NCBI GenBank assembly: GCA_964478455.1 | Contig: CAYZJD010000013.1 | Location: forward strand, 1 to 25,973 | DNA length: 25,973 bases | From: CAYZJD01 sp964478455 | Lineage (GTDB): Bacteria; Acidobacteriota; Terriglobia; Bryobacterales; Bryobacteraceae | Direction: 5' to 3' | Shown here: piece after piece, positions 16,200 through 23,911 of the stretch | Numbering within the stretch: the stretch's first letter is position 1 | Layout of the letters: each line of letters begins with the position of its first letter | The notes under the pieces: generated by a model | What the model saw: the letters and a program-made list of their open reading frames with translations, nothing else | Databases searched by the model: none | Told to the model about the DNA's origin: nothing | Made by a program: the position numbers and the translations under genes

Positions 16200-16706
16200 A
16201 TGAACGAAGAAGCTCTGATTCCTGTGATGGCGGGCGCCGTGCTCGTGGCGGCCGTTGCGCTGGTGATGCAAGCGCTGCTCCTGCTGGCGATTTACCGGAC
16301 TTCGAAAGCCACCAAGCGGCAGGTTGGCGACATCGCCCTTCAGGCCGAGTCCCTGATCCAGTCCATTCAGACGACGCTGGAAAGCAGCCGCAAGCAGATC
16401 GGCGAGGTCACCGCGAAAGCCACTCAGGTCCTGGATCTCACCAAGACCCAGCTCGTGCGCATCGACGACGTGCTGGGCGACGCCACCGCGCGGGCGAAGG
16501 TCCAGCTCGACCGTGTCGAGCTGATCCTGGACGATACGATCAGCCGCGTCCACTCGACCGCCAACGCGATCCACGACGGCCTTCTCCGGCCGCTCAAAGA
16601 GGTCAACGGCCTGGCGATTGGGATTGGCGCAGCCCTTTCGTATCTCTTCCGCGGCCGCACGGTGAGCGTCGAGCATGCCACTCACGACGAAGAGATGTTT
16701 ATTTGA
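16200..16706 (+). CDS. DUF948-like single-pass membrane protein
   Basis: The protein has 168 residues. An N-terminal membrane helix at about 8-31 (VMAGAVLVAAVALVMQALLL) is followed by a long heptad-patterned helix from about 38 to 130. Its composition (SLIQSIQTTLESSRKQIGEV, then ATQVLDLTKTQLVRIDDVL) resembles DUF948/methyl-accepting-like coiled coils. A short hydrophobic GIGIGAALSYLF precedes the C-terminus. Together with YtxH upstream it probably forms a small envelope-associated unit. No enzymatic motif is present. The ATG at 16200 has no strong ribosome site and may be translated by coupling with the gene upstream. Confidence 0.75.
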   Translation: MNEEALIPVMAGAVLVAAVALVMQALLLLAIYRTSKATKRQVGDIALQAESLIQSIQTTLESSRKQIGEVTAKATQVLDLTKTQLVRIDDVLGDATARAKVQLDRVELILDDTISRVHSTANAIHDGLLRPLKEVNGLAIGIGAALSYLFRGRTVSVEHATHDEEMFI

Positions 16707-16773
16707 GGGCCGTCAGGGATCGGCGGTCAAAGTCTCGGACGCGTGGTGACCGCGGCCGGCGGTTGACGGCCCG

Positions 16774-17538
16774 ATGATTGACATCCACAGTCACATCCTG
16801 CCGGGGCTGGACGACGGAGCGAAGACCCTGGAGGACAGCGTGGCCATGGTCCGCCTGGCGGCCGAGACCGGCACCACCGACATCGTCGCCACCCCCCATG
16901 CCAACCTCGAATACTCCTACGATCCGGATCTGGTCGATCGGAAGATCGAGGAACTCCGCGAGGCTTGCGGCAACGTCCTCCGCATTTACCGCGGGTGCGA
17001 TTTTCACCTTCATTACGACAACATCCAGGACGCGCTGGCCAATCCGGCCAAGTACGCGGTCAACCAGAAGAGCTATCTGCTGGTGGAGTTCTCGGAGCTG
17101 CTGATCGCGCGAACGACGGACGAGCTGTTTCACCGTTTGCGCCTGGCCGGGCTGATCCCGATCATCACCCATCCGGAGCGGAACCATCTCCTCCAGCAGC
17201 GCATCGAGCTTCTGGAGTACTGGGCTCGGGCCGGGTGCTGCTTGCAGGTGACGGCGCTCTCGCTGGTCGGACGCTTCGGCAAGCGCGCCAGAGAATTCAG
17301 CGAGGAGCTGATGCGGCGCAGGCTGGTTCACATCGTCGCCAGTGATGCGCACGACCCCGTGCACAGGCCGCCGCGCCTCGATGAAGCACGCGATTACGTC
17401 ACCCGCAGGTACGGCGCCCGGCGGGCGGAGCGGCTCTTCGAGCTGAACCCTCGGGCGGTGATCGAGGGCGCGCCCATGGCGGAGGACGATGAGCCGGACG
17501 AGGCTCCCGAACGGAAGTGGTACCGATTCTGGAAGTGA
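16774..17538 (+). CDS. CpsB/CapC-type PHP tyrosine phosphatase
   Basis: This 254-residue PHP-fold metalloenzyme has the metal ligands of the CpsB/YwqE group. MIDIHSHILPGLDDGAK holds H5 and H7 and the CpsB-specific 'PGLDDGA'. TPHAN, ITHPERN (H133) and ASDAHDP (D191, H193) supply the others. The family dephosphorylates tyrosine residues on bacterial tyrosine kinases that control capsule and exopolysaccharide export, in the cytoplasm. No partner kinase or Wzz-type gene is seen here, so the target may be elsewhere. A ~25-residue acidic tail ending ERKWYRFWK is an extra. It is followed after 6 bases by a second, secreted PHP-like gene. Confidence 0.9.
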   Translation: MIDIHSHILPGLDDGAKTLEDSVAMVRLAAETGTTDIVATPHANLEYSYDPDLVDRKIEELREACGNVLRIYRGCDFHLHYDNIQDALANPAKYAVNQKSYLLVEFSELLIARTTDELFHRLRLAGLIPIITHPERNHLLQQRIELLEYWARAGCCLQVTALSLVGRFGKRAREFSEELMRRRLVHIVASDAHDPVHRPPRLDEARDYVTRRYGARRAERLFELNPRAVIEGAPMAEDDEPDEAPERKWYRFWK

Positions 17539-17544
17539 GCCTCC

Positions 17545-19683
17545 ATGCCGAGACTGCTGCCCTTGCTTTACTGCCTGCTGCCGGCCCTCGCCGGCGCGAC
17601 TCCGCTGTGCGAGATGAGTGGTTACCGCCCGCAGCAGGGGCTTGAGGCGCAGCCCGGGGACGGCTCGGTGGTTGTCATCTGGCAAGGCGAACGCGGCGCA
17701 AGGCTGCGCGCCAGTTTCGGCATCGAAGCTTCGGGTCCGGTGATTCGCGAACTCGCGGCGCGCTTCCGGAACGCGCGCTGGTCCACCCTGACGCGGAACC
17801 TCGTGCCGGAATTCAGCGTCGTGAGCGGTCTCCGCCGGACCGGGCACGGCCTGCCTGAGGAACTGCGCTGGTGGGTGTACTGGGACGCGCCTCTTCAAGT
17901 GCCAGGAAGCGGCGACCAGCCGAATCTGCCCCGGCGTCCCGAAGAGATTCGGCGGTACGAAGCGGCATTTCGCACGAGTGGTTGCGAGGTCCGAACCAGC
18001 GGGTCGCGTATCGAGATCGATTTCCCCGGCCTGTCGATGGGCATCTTTGCGGGCAAGCTCCGGTTTACGGCGTACCGGGGCTCGAATCTGCTGCGGATGG
18101 AGGCGATCGCCGCCACCGAGGAACCCTCCGTCGCTTACAAGTACACGGCCGGACTCCGAGGATTCTCAACCGCGGCCCTCCCGCGCGTTGTCTGGCGCGA
18201 CACAGGCGGCAACGAGCAGAAGCACGAGTTCGGCGGGACGCCGAACCGCGATCCAGTGCCGTTGCGCGCGCGGAACCGCCTCGCCATCGCCGAAGGGACG
18301 GGCGGCAGCATCGCGGTGTTCCCGCCGCCGCACCAGTTCTTCTTCGCACGCCAGCTCGAGATCAACCTCGGTTTTGTGTGGTATCGAAAGGACGGGCAGG
18401 ATGCATTCTCGCTCGGGGTCCGCCAGGGAGACAATCACGAAGGCTATAGCCCGGTGTGGGTCGATCGCGTCTTCGCTCTCTACAACGCGCCGCCCGGCGC
18501 CGAGCAGCGCATGGCGGCGTACTTTCTGCTGAGCCCGGAGAGCGCGCAGGCGACGCGCGAGTCGGTCCTCGCCTACACGCATGGCGACCGCTACAAGCCG
18601 CTTCCGGGGTACAAGACGATGGTGACGCACTTCCACACGGCGTTCACGGAGGAACTCACGAAGGCGGGCAGTCTCGACACGCAGGCTGCATGGATCGCGC
18701 CAGTGAGAGCCCTTGGCGTGAACATCGTCTACCTCTGCGACTTCCATGGGGACGGCCATCCGGAAGATCCCGGCGAGGTGCGGTTGAGGGAGCTTGCCGA
18801 TTACTACGCGGCCTGTGCCCGGCACTCGGATCGCGATTTCCTCATCCTGCCCGGCGAGGAGCCGAACGCGTACCTCGGCGGGCACTACAACGTGCTCTTC
18901 CCGAAGCCGGTTTTCTGGACGCTGCGCCGTCGTCCGGACCAGCCCTTCCTCGAACACCACCCGAAGTATGGCCGTGTGTTCCACGCTTCGAGCGCGGAAG
19001 ATGTCTTCAGGATGCTCCAGCAGGAAGACGCCCTCGTGTGGCAGACGCACCTGCGAACGAAGGGTTCGACCGGCTACCCGGACAAGATCCGCGACACCGA
19101 GTGCTTCCGCAGCGACCACTGGCTCGGCGCGACTTTCAAGGCGTTGCCGGTGGATCTCTCCGAACGGCGATTGTGCGAGCGCCGCTGTTTCGACGCGCTC
19201 GACGATATGAACAACTGGGGCCGGCCGAAGTACCTTCTCGGCGAGGTGGACACCTATAAGAAGTTTCCCGAATACGATTTGTACGGCGATTTCAACGTGA
19301 ACTACGTGCAGCTCGACGGGCCTCCCCAAGCGCGGGACTGGACTCCGATTGTCGCGGCGCTGCGCGCGGGAAAGTTCTTTGTCACCACGGGCGAAGTGCT
19401 CCTCCGCGATGTCCGCGTCGAGGCCACGAGCGCGGTGTCGGCGGACGTCGAATGGACGTTTCCGCTCGAGTTCGTCGAAGCGGTCTGGGGAGACGGGAAG
19501 ACCACCGGACGCAAGGTGGTTCCGGCGACCGACACGGAGGCGTTCGGCTCGCGGCGATTCCGGATTCCGGTGCACTTGGCCGGCCAGAAGTGGGTCCGCT
19601 TTGCCGCGTGGGATTCGGCTGTGAACGGAGCGTTCTCGCAGCCCGTCCATCTGCCGGCGGCTGTCTCCGCCCGCGGGCGGTAG
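17545..19683 (+). CDS. large secreted PHP-like metal-dependent hydrolase (CehA/McbA-type) with novel N-terminal half
   Basis: The protein has 712 residues. MPRLLPLLYCLLPALAGATPLCE is a signal peptide. Residues ~25-340 are beta-rich and not recognised. From ~355 a PHP-type metal site appears: THFHTAF (H362, H364), YLCDFHGDGHP (D399, H401), LPGEEPNAYLGGHYNVLF (E438/E439, H447) and VWQTHLRTKG (H502). This order (HxH, DxH, GE..GHxN, late H) matches the CehA/McbA branch of PHP proteins, which act as hydrolases on phosphoesters and related bonds. A C-terminal beta region (about 600-705) resembles the C-terminal sandwich of such proteins. It is probably periplasmic. The substrate is unknown. It lies 6 bases after the CpsB-type gene and 10 bases before the M1-like gene, suggesting one transcript. 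Confidence 0.75.
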   Translation: MPRLLPLLYCLLPALAGATPLCEMSGYRPQQGLEAQPGDGSVVVIWQGERGARLRASFGIEASGPVIRELAARFRNARWSTLTRNLVPEFSVVSGLRRTGHGLPEELRWWVYWDAPLQVPGSGDQPNLPRRPEEIRRYEAAFRTSGCEVRTSGSRIEIDFPGLSMGIFAGKLRFTAYRGSNLLRMEAIAATEEPSVAYKYTAGLRGFSTAALPRVVWRDTGGNEQKHEFGGTPNRDPVPLRARNRLAIAEGTGGSIAVFPPPHQFFFARQLEINLGFVWYRKDGQDAFSLGVRQGDNHEGYSPVWVDRVFALYNAPPGAEQRMAAYFLLSPESAQATRESVLAYTHGDRYKPLPGYKTMVTHFHTAFTEELTKAGSLDTQAAWIAPVRALGVNIVYLCDFHGDGHPEDPGEVRLRELADYYAACARHSDRDFLILPGEEPNAYLGGHYNVLFPKPVFWTLRRRPDQPFLEHHPKYGRVFHASSAEDVFRMLQQEDALVWQTHLRTKGSTGYPDKIRDTECFRSDHWLGATFKALPVDLSERRLCERRCFDALDDMNNWGRPKYLLGEVDTYKKFPEYDLYGDFNVNYVQLDGPPQARDWTPIVAALRAGKFFVTTGEVLLRDVRVEATSAVSADVEWTFPLEFVEAVWGDGKTTGRKVVPATDTEAFGSRRFRIPVHLAGQKWVRFAAWDSAVNGAFSQPVHLPAAVSARGR

Positions 19684-19693
19684 AGTGGAAATC

Positions 19694-22114
19694 ATGAGGT
19701 TGCTGCTGTCAGCCTGCCTGTTGGCGTTGCTGTCATCGGGGAGCTTGCCCGCCTGGGACGGCTCGGCGACCGAACTGGCGCGGATCGCTCGTGACGCGGG
19801 GTTGGATTCCGATGAATGCTACCGTGTTCGCGACCTCAACATCGTCAAGGACGACTTGAAGATCTACCTGACGGACGGCTTCCTGATCCTCGGCAGGCCG
19901 GCGGGCGACCGGCATTTCTCGGCTGTGTTCACGGCGGACGTGGAGGGCGGCGATGCGGAGGTACTCCTGCTGGCGCCGACCCGCGGCGAGCGCCTGTCTC
20001 TGGCTTCGGCCACCGGCTCTCCGAACCTCAACGAGCACTTCAAGCTGGCCGTCTTCATCTTCACCGACGACACGTATGAGAGCCTGGTCGGACAGTTGCA
20101 GTCGCTGGGAAGCCCTCGAAAAAGCCCCGAGCGGGGAGCACTGCTCGCCGGAGAGTGGAATCCGGTGATGCGCAACCTTGTGGGCAGCTTTGAGATTCGC
20201 CTGGTTCAAGATCTGATGCGTCGGCGGCGTGGCAACGATGGCTTCTTTTACGCGGGGCTGAGCGGCAAGCAGTTGGGGAACTTCGACGTGGTCCATGATC
20301 CGCGCGCACAAGAGCAGATCCGCGTGGGCCGGGTCGCCTCCCGCGATCAAGGTGCGTACTTCGAGGTGTGGACCAGCTTCCCGTCACGAGCTTACCGTTC
20401 CAGGAAAAGGGAACCACACCCCTCGAACTTCCAGCTCGGTGACTTCCGGCTGGAGGCGACGCTGGAACCGGACCTGACCCTGAAAGGCGTGACCCGCATG
20501 TCCGTGAGAGCCGTCGAGGCCGGGTACCGGACGATCGATTTTGACGTTTCCCGGCGAGTGAGGATCAAAGAAGCCTTCATCGACGGCCAGCCGGCCGAGG
20601 TGTTTCAGCGAGAATCCATCCGCGAGCACCTCATTCGCGGGCGCGACGACGATGTTTTTCTGGTGGTCTCGCCGCAGGAGCTGGTTCCAGGGCGTTCCTA
20701 TGAGGTCGAGATCCGGCACGAGGGGACCGTGATCAGCGACGCCGGCAACCGCGTGTACTTCGTCGGACCCCGCGACAACTGGTATCCGAACCGGCTCTCG
20801 CAGTTTGCCGAGTACGACGTCACTTTCCGCTACCCGTCCGGTCTCGACCTGGTGGCTGCGGGAGAAGTCGTGGAGCGCCGGTCCGAGGGCGATTGGAACG
20901 TGACCCGGCGCAAAACGGGCGCGCCGGTGCGGTTCCTCGGTTTCAACTTGGGCAACTACGAGACGAAGCACGCCGGCAAAGGGGGTTACACGGTCGAAGT
21001 GTGCGCGAACCGGGCGGTGGAACCGTCGCTCCAGGCGAAGGGCAACCGGATGGTCGTCATGCCTCGGGCACCCGGCTGGCAGCAACAGGAGCAGCGGCAG
21101 GCTGTTCTGACTGTGCCGGTAGAGGGCGCATCTCCGAACCCAGCGGCGCGTCTGGAAACGCTCGCTTCCGAGATCGCTTCCGCTTTCGAGTTCATGGCCG
21201 GCCACTTCGGCCCGCCGCCGATCCGGCACCTGACGGTTTCGCCGATCCCAGGTACGTTCGGGCAGGGCTTTCCTGGACTCCTGTATCTGTCCACCATTGC
21301 CTACCTGGACCCGAGAGAGCGGCCCCCGGCCTTGCGGAAGCAGTTCGAGCAACTGTTCTTTTCGGAGATCCTTCATGCGCACGAAACTGCGCACCAGTGG
21401 TGGGGCAACGTCGTAACGTCGGCCAGCTATCGGGATGACTGGGTGATGGAGGCCCTGGCCAACTACACGTCGCTGCTCTATCTGGAGAAGCGCAAGGGAC
21501 GGGCTGCGCTCCAGTCCGTGCTCGAAATGTACAAACAGAATCTGCTCCGGCCGGTGGGCGAAGGCCGCGTCGTCGACTCCATGGGCCCGATCGTCTGGGG
21601 GCTGCGCCTGGAAAGCTCCGCCGAGCCGGCCGCCTGGCAAGTGATCACGTACGAAAAGGGTTCGTGGATCATCCACATGCTGCGACGCCGGATGGGAGAC
21701 GAGCAGTTCTTCAGGATGCTTGGTGAACTGCGCCGGCGCTATGAGTTTCAGCCTGTTACCACCGAGCAGTTCCGTGCTTTGGCCACGGAGTTCCTGCCGT
21801 ACGACGATCCGGACCCGGCCCTCGAAGGCTTCTTCGAGCATTGGGTCTATTCGACCGGCATCCCCGCGCTGGAGTTCAAATACACCACCGCCGGAAGGGT
21901 GCCGAAGGTCGAGCTCACGGGGACGCTGGTCCAGACCGGCACACAGGAGGAAATCAGCATCGACGTGCCGGTGGAGATCCACGCCGGCGGCAAAAGGATG
22001 ACCCGCTGGCTCCGCACGGGCAGCGAGCCGGCCGTCTTCACCATGGAGTTGAAACAGAAACCGCAGCGAGTCGCCCTAGATCCGTCCGGGAGCGTTCTGG
22101 CGGTGCGGCGGTAG
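19694..22114 (+). CDS. secreted M1-family metallopeptidase-like protein without GxMEN
   Basis: The protein has 806 residues. MRLLLSACLLALLSSGSLPAW is a signal peptide. An unrecognised domain (about 25-250) precedes the M1 beta-sandwich domain (about 255-440, including DNWYPNRLSQFAEYDVTFRYP). The zinc site is complete: HETAH at 563-567 and WVMEALANY with E586, giving HExxH-x18-E. The aminopeptidase exopeptidase motif G-x-M-E-N is absent; the equivalent region reads GTFGQGFPGLLYLS. ITYEKGSWIIHMLRRRMGD corresponds to the M1 'Y.KG...l..L' segment with the transition-state Tyr. It is likely a periplasmic or surface peptidase of altered specificity. I chose ATG 19694 (GGAA five bases upstream) over the GTG at 19685. 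Confidence 0.85.
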   Translation: MRLLLSACLLALLSSGSLPAWDGSATELARIARDAGLDSDECYRVRDLNIVKDDLKIYLTDGFLILGRPAGDRHFSAVFTADVEGGDAEVLLLAPTRGERLSLASATGSPNLNEHFKLAVFIFTDDTYESLVGQLQSLGSPRKSPERGALLAGEWNPVMRNLVGSFEIRLVQDLMRRRRGNDGFFYAGLSGKQLGNFDVVHDPRAQEQIRVGRVASRDQGAYFEVWTSFPSRAYRSRKREPHPSNFQLGDFRLEATLEPDLTLKGVTRMSVRAVEAGYRTIDFDVSRRVRIKEAFIDGQPAEVFQRESIREHLIRGRDDDVFLVVSPQELVPGRSYEVEIRHEGTVISDAGNRVYFVGPRDNWYPNRLSQFAEYDVTFRYPSGLDLVAAGEVVERRSEGDWNVTRRKTGAPVRFLGFNLGNYETKHAGKGGYTVEVCANRAVEPSLQAKGNRMVVMPRAPGWQQQEQRQAVLTVPVEGASPNPAARLETLASEIASAFEFMAGHFGPPPIRHLTVSPIPGTFGQGFPGLLYLSTIAYLDPRERPPALRKQFEQLFFSEILHAHETAHQWWGNVVTSASYRDDWVMEALANYTSLLYLEKRKGRAALQSVLEMYKQNLLRPVGEGRVVDSMGPIVWGLRLESSAEPAAWQVITYEKGSWIIHMLRRRMGDEQFFRMLGELRRRYEFQPVTTEQFRALATEFLPYDDPDPALEGFFEHWVYSTGIPALEFKYTTAGRVPKVELTGTLVQTGTQEEISIDVPVEIHAGGKRMTRWLRTGSEPAVFTMELKQKPQRVALDPSGSVLAVRR

Positions 22115-22162
22115 GAGGGCTCACCGGCTCGGGCGCCCATCTGAGCTATCATTTGACATCTC

Positions 22163-23089
22163 ATGGAAGAGCTTCAGCCCTCGCCGAAGGTTTCCGTTCT
22201 TCTCCTCTCGTGCAACCGCGCCGGCCCACTCCGCCGGTGTCTGGAATCTCTCGAGCGGTCCCAGGACCGCGAGAATCTCGAGATCGTCGTTGTGGACAAC
22301 GGTTCCCGGGACGAAAGCCCGCAACTGGACGCCGAGTTCCCGCGGGTGCAGATGCTCCGCATGCCGAGGCACTTCGGCGACGTGAAAGCGCTGAACATCG
22401 GCATGAGAACCGCGAGCGGTGAGTTCGTCTTCTTCCTCCCGCCCGATGGCATGGTGCTGCCCGATACCATCCCCTGCCTGGCCCGGGAACTGGCCGAGGC
22501 TCCGGACGCTACTGCGGTGTGCCCGCTCACCTCATACCCCGACGGTCTCCCGGTGTTTCGCCATCGCCGCATTCCATCACCGCAAGAGCTGTATGTCCAC
22601 TGGCGGGCCGGGGACTTCAAGGACTGGACGGAGCCGGACCTCGCCGCCGGACCACTTGCCGTCCAATACCTGGAACTGCCGGTGCTGATGGTGCGGCGCC
22701 GCTTCCTGGCCGGCATGCGCTTCATCGACGAGCGCTACAGCCACTCTCACTGGCACCTGGAGATCTGCTGCCAGATCCGCAGGGCGGGCAAGAAGGTGCT
22801 TCTGATCCCGACCGCACGAGTGGTGTGGGAGAAGCCGGCGCCGGGACTGTCCTCGATACCCCCGGTCCGTGCGCTGCTCTCAGCCGACGAGGCGCTTGGC
22901 GCGAGCACCTTTGTCGCCAAACACTACGGGTGGGCGGAAGGGTTGAAGCTCCGGCTCAAGGTGACCTTCGCCGCCCTGGGGGCGGCGCTGGCCTCGCTGG
23001 CCAGGTTCCGGGATGTCCGCTACCACTTCGCCCGGCTCAGTTTCCTGCTAAACGGCCAGAAGCTCGACGGCTCGCAGCGAATGATTTGA
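22163..23089 (+). CDS. glycosyltransferase family 2 protein
   Basis: The protein has 308 residues. KVSVLLLSCNRAGPLRRCLESL and LEIVVVDNGSRDES are the N-terminal GT2 nucleotide-binding strands. NIGMRTASGEFVFFLPPDGMVLPD spans the usual 'GxNxGxxxAxGxxxxxLDxD' region, with PPDG where DxD is normal. The later part (RRRFLAGMRFIDERYSHSHWHLEICCQIRRAGKKVLLIP) matches the rhamnosyltransferase-like acceptor half. The C-terminus is amphipathic and basic and may touch the membrane. It should transfer a sugar in the cytoplasm to an unknown acceptor. No Shine-Dalgarno precedes the ATG at 22163. It lies 48 bases after the M1-like gene. Confidence 0.9.
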   Translation: MEELQPSPKVSVLLLSCNRAGPLRRCLESLERSQDRENLEIVVVDNGSRDESPQLDAEFPRVQMLRMPRHFGDVKALNIGMRTASGEFVFFLPPDGMVLPDTIPCLARELAEAPDATAVCPLTSYPDGLPVFRHRRIPSPQELYVHWRAGDFKDWTEPDLAAGPLAVQYLELPVLMVRRRFLAGMRFIDERYSHSHWHLEICCQIRRAGKKVLLIPTARVVWEKPAPGLSSIPPVRALLSADEALGASTFVAKHYGWAEGLKLRLKVTFAALGAALASLARFRDVRYHFARLSFLLNGQKLDGSQRMI

Positions 23090-23173
23090 GCCGGTCGTTG
23101 AGATGTGACAGCGGAACCGATTTTGGGAACTTTTGATCCGGGCAATTGCGTACCTGAGACAAGGAGGCGTGGT

Positions 23174-23893
23174 ATGGGTGTGATTCCGTCCGCGGTGGCC
23201 TGGCTGCCGGTCGCCGCACTCCTGATGACGGGCTGTGTGCCGGCGCCGCCGCCTGAACCGGTCGAGGAGACGCGCACGGTCCCGCTTGGCAAGGCCGAGA
23301 TGGTTAACGTGCGAATCGAGATGAAGGGCGGCGAGCTGGACGTCAGCGGCGGGGCGCAGGAGCTTCTCCACGGCTTTTTCAGCTACCGCAGCGAAGGCTG
23401 GAAGCCGGAGGTCAGCTACAGCGAGGCCGGATTTCGCGGCAATCTCCTGGTGCGGCAGTCGGGTGTCAGGTACACGATCGGGCCCCAAGGCGGCTTTCGA
23501 AACGAGTGGCGGCTGAAGCTCAGCAATACAGTGCCGATGGACCTCGAAGTGAAGCTCGGCGCGGGCAGAACTGAGATGGATCTCGCGGGCCTGCATCTGC
23601 GGAGCCTGGAGGTTCACCTGGGCGCCGGCGAACTGGACTTGAACCTCGCAGGCCAGTGGCGCAAGTCGTTTGAGGCGAGGATTCGCGGTGGCGTCGGCAA
23701 GGCCACCGTTCGCCTGCCGAAGGACGTCGGCGTCGAGGCACGGGCGCGCGGCGGCATCGGCGCCATCCACACCTCGGGCCTCAAAAGGGAGGGCCGCCAC
23801 TGGGTGAACGACGCCTTGGGCAGCTCACCGGTCACGCTGCGGATCGATGTCGAAGGCGGCATTGGGGAAATCCGCCTTGAGACCGAGAGCTGA
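23174..23893 (+). CDS. toastrack-type lipoprotein (LiaF/DUF2154-like)
   Basis: The protein has 239 residues. MGVIPSAVAWLPVAALLMTGC ends in a lipobox (LMTGC), predicting lipidation of the Cys at about residue 21 and anchoring to a membrane. The mature part is a beta-rich repeat of the 'toastrack' type shared by LiaF C-terminal and DUF2154/DUF4097 domains. Visible turns include EMKGGELDVSGG, VKLGAGRTEMDLAG, VHLGAGELDLNLAG, ARIRGGVGKATVRL and RIDVEGGIGEIRL. It probably has a structural or signalling role in the envelope. The ATG at 23174 is fixed by a perfect AAGGAGG at 23161-23167 with 6-base spacing. An upstream in-frame start at 23105 is therefore rejected. Confidence 0.88.
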   Translation: MGVIPSAVAWLPVAALLMTGCVPAPPPEPVEETRTVPLGKAEMVNVRIEMKGGELDVSGGAQELLHGFFSYRSEGWKPEVSYSEAGFRGNLLVRQSGVRYTIGPQGGFRNEWRLKLSNTVPMDLEVKLGAGRTEMDLAGLHLRSLEVHLGAGELDLNLAGQWRKSFEARIRGGVGKATVRLPKDVGVEARARGGIGAIHTSGLKREGRHWVNDALGSSPVTLRIDVEGGIGEIRLETES

Positions 23894-23911
23894 CGCGGCC
23901 CGCCCCAGATT

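Noticed and set aside
18166..19695. Minus-strand open frame of 509 codons opposite the secreted PHP-like gene
   Set aside because: The plus-strand frame has a signal peptide, metal motifs and tight gene spacing. The antisense product has none of these and an unnatural Arg/Val/His composition.
20384..21982. Minus-strand open frame of 532 codons opposite the M1-like gene
   Set aside because: The plus strand carries the HExxH-x18-E zinc site. The antisense product shows no family features.
22153..22158. TTGACA as a -35 element for the GT2 gene
   Set aside because: It lies only a few bases before the ATG, so a promoter here would start transcription inside the gene.
23105..23173. Upstream start of the toastrack lipoprotein
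   Set aside because: ATG 23174 has a perfect AAGGAGG at the right distance and begins a clean lipoprotein signal. The longer form would bury the signal peptide.
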